DNA of 35,757 nucleotides from contig JADKJB010000021.1 in NCBI GenBank assembly GCA_016722525.1, positions 1-35,757 on the forward strand, written 5' to 3'. The translations under genes were made by a program, and so were the position numbers. Position 1 is the first letter of the stretch. Each line of letters opens with the position of its first letter. This DNA is from Bacteroidota bacterium (GTDB lineage Bacteria; Bacteroidota; Bacteroidia; AKYH767-A; OLB10). Below, piece after piece: positions 29,660 through 35,757 of this stretch. The notes beneath the pieces are model-generated. The model was not told where the DNA came from. It ran no database searches and worked only from the letters and a program-made list of their open reading frames with translations.

Positions 29660-30469
29660 TTATGCTTTATAATTGGCAATTGCATTTCTTACAGAACCAA
29701 ATTGGTCGAGCAGGCTTTTGGCTTTTATCCTATCAATATTCAAAGCATTCATAATCATTTGTGTTCCCCGGTTGATGAGTTTATGATTGGATAACTGCAT
29801 GTCCACCATTTTATTTCCAACTACCCTACCAAGTTTAATCATCACTGAAGTGGTGATCATATTAAGCACTAGTTTTTGTGCAGTACCGGCTTTCATTCGG
29901 GTAGAACCGGTAACAAATTCAGGACCTACAATTACAGCTACGGGAAAATCGGAGACCTCGGCAATAGGAGCATTCGGATTGCAGGAAATGGAACCTGTTG
30001 CAATTCCATTTTCGCGACAAGCTTTTAATCCTCCAACCACATACGGTGTTGAACCCGAGGCAGCAATCCCAATTACGATATCATGGACAGTAATCGCATA
30101 CTCAGAGAGATCACGCCAGGCACCATGTATATCATCTTCAGCAAACTCGACAGCTTTCCGTATTGCAGCATCACCTCCTGCAATAATTCCAATTACAACA
30201 CCCTGATCAATTCCAAAAGTTGGAGGGCATTCAGAGGCATCAACAATACCTAATCTGCCACTGGTACCGGCACCAATATAAAACAAGCGTCCACCGGATT
30301 CTAGTTTAGCATAAACAGCATCAGCAAGAGCACCAATTTGTGGAAGTACTTTCTCAATCGCATCAGGAACTGTTTTGTCTTCACGGTTGATATTAACAAG
30401 TAAATCCAAAGTACTCATTTGCTCTAAAGCGTTATAATGAGAATCGGATTCGGTGATTTTATTAGACAT
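29660..30469 (-). CDS. murQ: N-acetylmuramic acid 6-phosphate etherase
   Basis: Cleaves the lactyl ether of MurNAc 6-phosphate to give GlcNAc 6-phosphate and D-lactate, a step of peptidoglycan recycling in the cytoplasm. It is intact at 269 residues, a compact member with one SIS sugar-phosphate domain. Signatures are GAGTSGRLGIVDASECPPTF, IAASGSTPYVVGGLKACREN and GPEFVTGSTRMKAGTAQKL. The start MSNKITESDSHYNALEQMST is good. It begins 52 bases after the E1 gene ends, on the same strand, so the two may be co-transcribed. RlpA, another peptidoglycan-active protein, lies one gene downstream. Confidence 0.95.
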   Translation of the reverse strand: MSNKITESDSHYNALEQMSTLDLLVNINREDKTVPDAIEKVLPQIGALADAVYAKLESGGRLFYIGAGTSGRLGIVDASECPPTFGIDQGVVIGIIAGGDAAIRKAVEFAEDDIHGAWRDLSEYAITVHDIVIGIAASGSTPYVVGGLKACRENGIATGSISCNPNAPIAEVSDFPVAVIVGPEFVTGSTRMKAGTAQKLVLNMITTSVMIKLGRVVGNKMVDMQLSNHKLINRGTQMIMNALNIDRIKAKSLLDQFGSVRNAIANYKA

Positions 30470-30521
30470 GAAATTAGATTGACCTTTAATGCAAGGAGTT
30501 GCAGCGATTAAAAATAGTATA

Positions 30522-32954
30522 TTAATATACAGCCGGGTATAATCCGGGATTGCAGCGTCGGATCATTTCGTAAACAGTATCGAAAACATCTTCCACATTT
30601 GGTTTCGAAAAATAGTCGCCATCGGAACCATAGGCCGGGCGATGTTCTTTCGCTGCGAGGGTAACCGGAGGGATTTCTAAATAATCGAATCCTCCCTGTT
30701 CCTCCATAACCTTCTGGAACATGTACGCGGATCCCCCACCGGGAACATCTTCATCAAAGAATAGTATTTTATTGGTTTTCTTTAATGATTCAACAATGGT
30801 ATGATCAATATCAAAAGGCAACAATGTTTGCACATCAATCACTTCGCAACTGATATCCACTTGAGAAAGTTGTTTAGCAGCATCCATAGCGATTTTGCAA
30901 CATGCACCATAAGTGACAATGGTGATATCGTCGCCTTCACGCAAAATTTCAGGCACACCCAAAGACAATTTATATTCACCTACATTGGATGGCATTTTTC
31001 TTTAGTTCGGTATCCGTTCAATGGTTCAATGATCAGAGCGGCATCGTCGGCAGCCATCATGGTATTATAAAATCCAGCTGCCTGAGTCATGTTACGGGGC
31101 ACTAAAACATAAATACCGCGCATCGATCCCAGAATCATTGACATGGGAGATCCACTGTGCCAAACACCTTCCAGTCGGTGGCCACGGGTACTAATAATTA
31201 ACGGCGCTTTTTGCCCTCCCTTGGTACGATACTGCAAACAGGCCAGGTCATCTGAAATAACGGTAAGAGCATATACGAGATAATCGAGATATTGTATTTC
31301 AGCTATAGGTCTCATACCACGAAGTGCGAGTCCAATGCCCTGTCCTATAATGGTGGCCTCACGGATGCCGGTATCCATGATTCGATTGCTACCGAATTTT
31401 TCCTGCAACCCGGACCATGTTTGATTCACCCCACCAATATGGCCGACATCTTCACCAAAGGCAAACATCTCGGGATATTTCTCCAATAATTTTTCAAAGT
31501 TAGCAAGCAGAATCTCTCTGCCATCCACTAAGGGAGCATCATTAAAAAATGAGGGGGCAACAGCTTCTACCTTCAAAGCACCCGATGCCGACTGACTGTA
31601 CAAATTAGAATCAAAACGGTCAGAATTCATTTCATCCCATTCCACCAACCAATTCAAAAGACCTGTTTTGGCAGGATTAATTTCACCCCGGGTATGCCGG
31701 AGTGCAGACTTCACTGCAATGGCTATATCTTTTCTTTCCACATCCGGATTAGCAGCTAACTCATCTTTTATTTTGCCAACAAAAACACCATTGGGTGAAG
31801 CGGCTTGTAAGAGACCAATTTTTTCAATAGCTACCTTCACTTCAGCGGCAATATCATTTTTGAATGCTTCCCATGCTTTCCGCTTTCCTTCAGAGGCTAC
31901 TTTTTTAGAGTCGGACTCAATCTGATCCAACTCAGTGGTTGTAGCCAGTGCGGATTGCAAAATCCATTCCCGCATTTTACGAATACAATCAAAATCATCT
32001 TCCCATTTCAAACGGTCTTTTGATTTATAACGTTCGTGAGAACCAGAAGTAGAATGCCCTTGAGGTTATGTCATTTCCTGAATGTGAAACAAAACCGGAA
32101 TGTGTTGCTCGCGACAAATGGCCACACCTTTTTCATACATTTCAACCAGTCCGGGATAATCCCATCCATTACCTTTCAGAATAATAAATCCATCCTGATC
32201 ATCAGTTTTTTTCAAAACCTTTCAATGCTTCTGAAATACTTTGTTTCGTAGTTTGGAATTTTTTAGGAACCGAAATACCATAACCATCATCCCAAACCGA
32301 AATGGCCATAGGAACCTGCAATACACCGGCAGCATTTATAGCTTCAAAAAACAGACCTTCGGAAGTACTGGCATCACCGATTGTACCAAATGCTACTTCA
32401 TTTCCATTTACAGAAAACTTTTTGAACTTATCGTTGTTCAGAGATTTATTACTGCGGTATAATTTAGATGCTAAAGCGAGTCCAAGCAAACGTGGCATTT
32501 GACCTGCAGTTGGTGATATATCACCCGATGAATTTTTTAATGCGGTCAAATCTTTCCAGTTACCGGTTTCATCCAACAACCTGGTAGCATAATGACCATT
32601 CATGAGTCGCCCTGCCGAAGAGGGATCTGCATTTACATCAGGGTGCGCATATAATTGTGCAAAAAATTCCTGAACGGTTAACAACCCTGAGGCCATCATA
32701 AAAGTTTGGTCACGGTAATAGCCGGAACGAAAATCACCATTACGAAATACTTTGGCCATAGCTATCTGAGCAATTTCTTTTCCATCACCAAAAATTCCAA
32801 ACTTAGCTTTACCGGTGAGCACTTCTTTACGACCTAACAAACTAACCTGGCGACTTTCGTTAGCAAGACGATAATCATGTAAGACGATTTCTTTAAAATC
32901 GTTGAATGATATCTCCTGCTTAGCTTCGTGTTGTGATGGATTGTTTGCCGACAT
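30522..32954 (-). CDS. 2-oxoacid dehydrogenase E1, fused alpha and beta subunits (two frameshifts and one in-frame stop)
   Basis: Thiamine-diphosphate-dependent E1 of a 2-oxoacid dehydrogenase complex (branched-chain or pyruvate type), with alpha and beta domains fused, as is common in Bacteroidota. The cofactor motif is GDASTSEGLFFEAINAAGV with WDDGYGIS; the beta part has FAFGEDVGHIGGVNQTWSG and DEDVPGGGSAYMFQKVMEEQ. Three breaks split it: an extra A in the run at 32206-32212, a TAA at 32066-32068 where homologues have Gln (ahead of PQGHSTSGSHERYKSK), and a missing A at 30995-30999. The repaired protein has about 810 residues. I start at the ATG at 32954 (MSANNPSQ), because the -7 box at 32976-32983 leaves almost no leader for the ATG at 32963. 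The substrate is not decided by sequence. Confidence 0.88.
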
Positions 32955-32975
32955 TACTCCCATATATTTAGTTCA

Positions 32976-32983
32976 CAAAGATA
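32976..32983 (-). promoter_or_regulatory. Probable -7 box of the E1 dehydrogenase gene
   Basis: On the minus strand this reads TATCTTTG, an exact match to TAnnTTTG. It lies 12 bases from the ATG at 32963 and 21 from the ATG at 32954, so the second start leaves a more normal leader, with GGGAG just before it. Confidence 0.5.
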
Positions 32984-33139
32984 ATAAAATTAGGGTTAAA
33001 ATAAAAGGAGGTAAATTAGTGCAAGTAATTGAAATTAAATCACTTAATAACTTTCAAAAGAACCTCATTCCACCTGACAATAAACCAGGTCTAAAATGAA
33101 ATGGTAAAAAGCAACCACCCGATTCAACGAGTTAATTTG

Positions 33140-34003
33140 TTAATTAATCAATATTTCAGCAGCAGCAAAAACCGCCAACACGAAACTTGCAATTCCGTTG
33201 GTGGTAAAAAAGGCAACATTAATTCTACTCAAATCACCAGGCTTCACAAGAGAATGCTGATAGATCAGTAAGCCGGTAAATATTCCCCAACCCGTTAGAT
33301 AAATCCATCCATAACTTCCATAAAAAGAAGCTGCCAGCAGAACGAAAGAAGCTATCACATGCAGAACTTCGGAAATTCTTAATGATATTTTTGTGCCGAA
33401 GACCGATGGAATAGAAAACAACTTATTTTGTTTATCAAAATTTTCATCCTGTAAAGCATAAATAATATCAAAACCACTCACCCATGAAATTACAGAAACT
33501 GAAAATAAAATAGGAAGCATGGCAAATTCACCGGTAACTGCCAAATAAGCGCCAATGGGGGCGAGCGACAGACCGACACCTAAAACTAAATGACTTAACG
33601 GAGTAAATCTTTTCGTATAACTGTATCCTAAAACTACAACCAGTGCAACCGGTGAAAGATAAAAGCATATTTCATTTATAAACCAGGTTGTTACTATGAA
33701 AGCGATACAATTTAATAGGGTGAAAGTGAATGCCGAACGTGGACTGATTAAACCGGCAGGAATTTCTCTAATTGAAGTGCGTGAGTTGCGGGCATCAATT
33801 TCTCTATCGGCCCATCTATTGAAAGCCATTGCCGCCGATCGAGCGAAAATCATGCAAAGCAAAACACCTAGCACCAACGATGGATTAAATTCAAAATCAA
33901 CAGCTTTAGCTCCTGTAAGAAAACCAATTAAAGCAAATGGAAGCGCAAAAATGGTGTGACTGAATTTTATTAAGGAAAGGTAGTTGGTTGCCTTTTGGAT
34001 CAT
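33140..34003 (-). CDS. UbiA-family prenyltransferase (4-hydroxybenzoate polyprenyltransferase-like)
   Basis: Membrane prenyltransferase that attaches a polyprenyl chain to an aromatic acceptor. It is intact at 287 residues with about nine helices. The two aspartate-rich motifs are FNRWADREIDARN, the family NDxxDxxxD-like site, and GFDIIYALQDENFDKQN. The N-terminus MIQKATNYLSLIKFSHTIFA is the usual one. The type resembles the MqnP group, which prenylates the futalosine-pathway intermediate on the way to menaquinone (inference; no mqn gene is in the window). The -7 box ends only 4 bases before the ATG, so the message may be leaderless. Confidence 0.88.
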   Translation of the reverse strand: MIQKATNYLSLIKFSHTIFALPFALIGFLTGAKAVDFEFNPSLVLGVLLCMIFARSAAMAFNRWADREIDARNSRTSIREIPAGLISPRSAFTFTLLNCIAFIVTTWFINEICFYLSPVALVVVLGYSYTKRFTPLSHLVLGVGLSLAPIGAYLAVTGEFAMLPILFSVSVISWVSGFDIIYALQDENFDKQNKLFSIPSVFGTKISLRISEVLHVIASFVLLAASFYGSYGWIYLTGWGIFTGLLIYQHSLVKPGDLSRINVAFFTTNGIASFVLAVFAAAEILIN

Positions 34004-34007
34004 GGCG

Positions 34008-34015
34008 CAAAAATA
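34008..34015 (-). promoter_or_regulatory. -7 box of the prenyltransferase gene, almost touching the ATG
   Basis: On the minus strand this reads TATTTTTG, an exact match to TAnnTTTG, with only CGCC between it and the ATG at 34003. Transcription normally starts several bases after this box, so the message would begin at or very near the start codon. Confidence 0.5.
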
Positions 34016-34074
34016 GGAAAAAGTCGGCAGTTGGCACTCTTTTGTTTTCCAGGGATCAGAACCCGATTAGCACC

Positions 34075-34103
34075 TTGAAATTGAATCCTATTGCTTACTT
34101 TTG
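34075..34103 (+). promoter_or_regulatory. Promoter of the EttA-type gene, TTG-N18-TACTTTTG
   Basis: The best promoter in the window: TTG at 34075-34077, an 18-base spacer, and TACTTTTG at 34096-34103, close to the Bacteroidota consensus TTG-N(17-23)-TAnnTTTG. The gene's ATG is at 34124, 21 bases after the box. An in-frame ATG at 34091 overlaps the promoter and cannot be the real start. Confidence 0.7.
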
Positions 34104-34123
34104 CACTCCTTAAACAGCAAAAA

Positions 34124-35757
34124 ATGGCAGACGACAAAAAAATTATATTTTCGATGGTGGGTGTTAGTAAAACCTACCCTCCTCAGAAACAGGTATTAAA
34201 AAACATTTATCTTTCATTTTACTACGGCGCCAAAATTGGCATCCTGGGATTGAATGGCTCTGGAAAATCAACCTTCTGAAGATTATAGCAGGAATTGAAA
34301 AATCCTTTCAGGGAGAGGTTGTTTTTCTCCCGGTTATACCGTTGGTTACCTTTCTCAGGAACCCGAACTTGATAACAGCAAAACTGCCAAGGAGGTAGTG
34401 ATGGAAGCGGTTCAGGAAATTGTGGATGTGCTGAAAGAATATGAGGAGGTAAACAATAAATTTTCAGAACCAATGAGCGACGATGAGATGAATAAGCTCA
34501 TTGAACGCCAGGGTGTGCTGATGGATAAAATTGAGCATAGCAATGCGTGGGAGCTTGACACCAAAATTGAAATTGCCATGGATGCCTTACGTTGCCCTGA
34601 AGGCGATACCCCTGTGAAGAATTTATCAGGCGGAGAACGTCGTCGTATTGCTTTGTGTCGTTTGCTTTTACAGGAACCTGATATTCTTTTACTTGATGAA
34701 CCCACCAACCACCTCGATGCAGAATCGGTAGACTGGCTCGAGCAGCACCTGCAACGTTATAAAGGAACAGTAATAGCAGTTACGCACGACCGTTACTTCC
34801 TCGACAACGTAGCAGGCTGGATTCTTGAATTGGATCGCGGTGAAGGAATTCCATGGCAGGGAAATTATTCATCCTGGCTGGATCAGAAATCTAAACGCCT
34901 TGCGCAGGAGGAGAAAACAGAAAGTAAACGTCAGAAGACTTTACAACGCGAGTTGGAATGGGTTCGGATGGCTCCGAAGGCACGCCATGCAAAAAGTAAA
35001 GCACGTCTGGCAGCTTATGATAAGATGATGAGTGAAGATGTAAAATCTAATGAAGAAAAATTAGAGATATGGATTCCTAATGGCCCTCGTTTGGGTAATG
35101 AAGTAATTGAAGCCATAAATATTTCAAAATCATTCGGTGATCGTGTACTCTATGAAAATTTGAGTTTTAAACTTCCACCTGCAGGTATCGTTGGAATTAT
35201 TGGACCGAATGGTGCAGGTAAAACCACGCTTTTTAAAATGATGATGGGCGCCGAAAAACCTGATTCCGGTGAAATTCAAATAGGCTCCACCGTTGCTATT
35301 GGGTATGTGGACCAGTCGCATGATGGCATCGATAATGAAAAAACAGTATACGAAGTTATTTCCGGTGGTCATGAGGTAATTGAGCTTGGTGGAAGAACCA
35401 TCAATTCAAGAGCCTATGTGGGGCGTTTCAATTTCAGTGGTGCCGATCAGGGTAAAAGCAGGAGTGCTTTCAGGAGGAGAAAGAAATCGTTTGCACCTGG
35501 CTATGACTTTAAAATCGGAAGCCAATGTTTTGTTGCTCGATGAGCCAACCAATGATATTGACATTAACACACTGCGTGCACTGGAAGAAGCACTCGAAAA
35601 TTTTGCCGGCTGCGCGGTAGTCATTTCCCACGACAGATGGTTCCTCGATCGTATTTGTACCCACATACTAGCATTCGAAGGCGATTCACAGGTTTACTTC
35701 TTTGAAGGTGGTTACACCGATTATGAAGAGAATAAAAAGAAACGATTGGGTGATACG
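34124..35757 (+). CDS. ettA: EttA-type ABC-F translation factor (frameshifts; truncated by right window edge)
   Basis: Cytoplasmic ABC-F ATPase of the EttA (energy-dependent translational throttle) type, acting at the ribosomal E site. The first ATPase domain has GILGLNGSGKST, LSGGERRRIALCRLLL and LLLDEPTNHLDAESVDWLEQ. The second has GIIGPNGAGKTTLFKM, LSGGERNRLHL and LLLDEPTNDIDINTLRALEE. Between them lie PWQGNYSSWLDQK and the basic linker of the tRNA-interacting motif. Indels at about 34274, 34322-34326 (T run) and 35454-35457 (A run) break the frame; the repaired chain is continuous. The last few residues are beyond the window. It starts at MADDKKIIFSM, downstream of a good promoter. Confidence 0.93.

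Noticed and set aside
33072..33090. Small hairpin (ACCTG/CAGGT) between the E1 gene and the prenyltransferase gene
   Set aside because: Only five base pairs with an 9-base loop and no T run, too weak to call a terminator.
1..35757. tRNA, rRNA, insertion sequence, prophage or defence genes
   Set aside because: No cloverleaf, rRNA sequence, transposase, terminal inverted repeat, or known defence-gene motif was seen; the window is mostly core metabolism.

Overview
The window looks like a chromosomal segment of an AT-rich member of the Bacteroidota. Three things point there: an adhesin built of SprB repeats, a full 14-subunit complex I cluster whose NuoG is short, and repeated TAnnTTTG -7 promoter boxes, together with an Omp28-like surface lipoprotein and a fused E1 alpha/beta dehydrogenase. 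I cannot name the genus. The sequence carries many one- or two-base frameshifts, mostly in homopolymers and in genes that ought to be intact (nuoD, G, H, I, J, N, crtI, crtB, ettA, two Nudix genes, the E1 gene). I read these as uncorrected long-read consensus errors rather than real decay, and give each such gene its full reconstructed extent.

Layout. 1-6040 (-): the N-terminal part of a giant SprB-repeat adhesin that runs off the left edge, with a two-module super-repeat of about 453 bp in its middle. 6237-19443 (-): nuoA to nuoN in canonical order, one long operon for NADH:menaquinone oxidoreductase. 19762-22057 (+): crtI and crtB, overlapping, for carotenoid (lycopene-type) synthesis, divergent from nuoA. 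22288-22798 (-): small secreted protein with a TonB-like C-terminal domain. 23097-24863 (+): MsbA-type ABC exporter. 25096-26256 (+): CoA-pyrophosphatase-type Nudix hydrolase and a cyclophilin. 26436-27317 (-): Omp28-like lipoprotein. 27511-27980 (+): second Nudix hydrolase, convergent with rlpA. 27968-32954 (-): rlpA, a conserved gene of unknown function, murQ and the E1 dehydrogenase. 33140-34003 (-): UbiA-type prenyltransferase. 34124-end (+): EttA-type ABC-F protein, cut by the right edge.

How it fits together. Complex I passes electrons to menaquinone, and the UbiA-type prenyltransferase may serve menaquinone synthesis (inference). The E1 enzyme yields NADH through its oxoacid dehydrogenase complex. 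MurQ and RlpA both act on peptidoglycan. The rest are housekeeping and envelope functions.

The least explained structure is a 7-nt-period array at 29364-29610. It changes its core from AAGT to ACTG without losing phase, and lies between a -7 box and the start of the unknown gene, so it probably forms most of that gene's 5' leader. No CRISPR array, tRNA, rRNA or insertion sequence was recognised.
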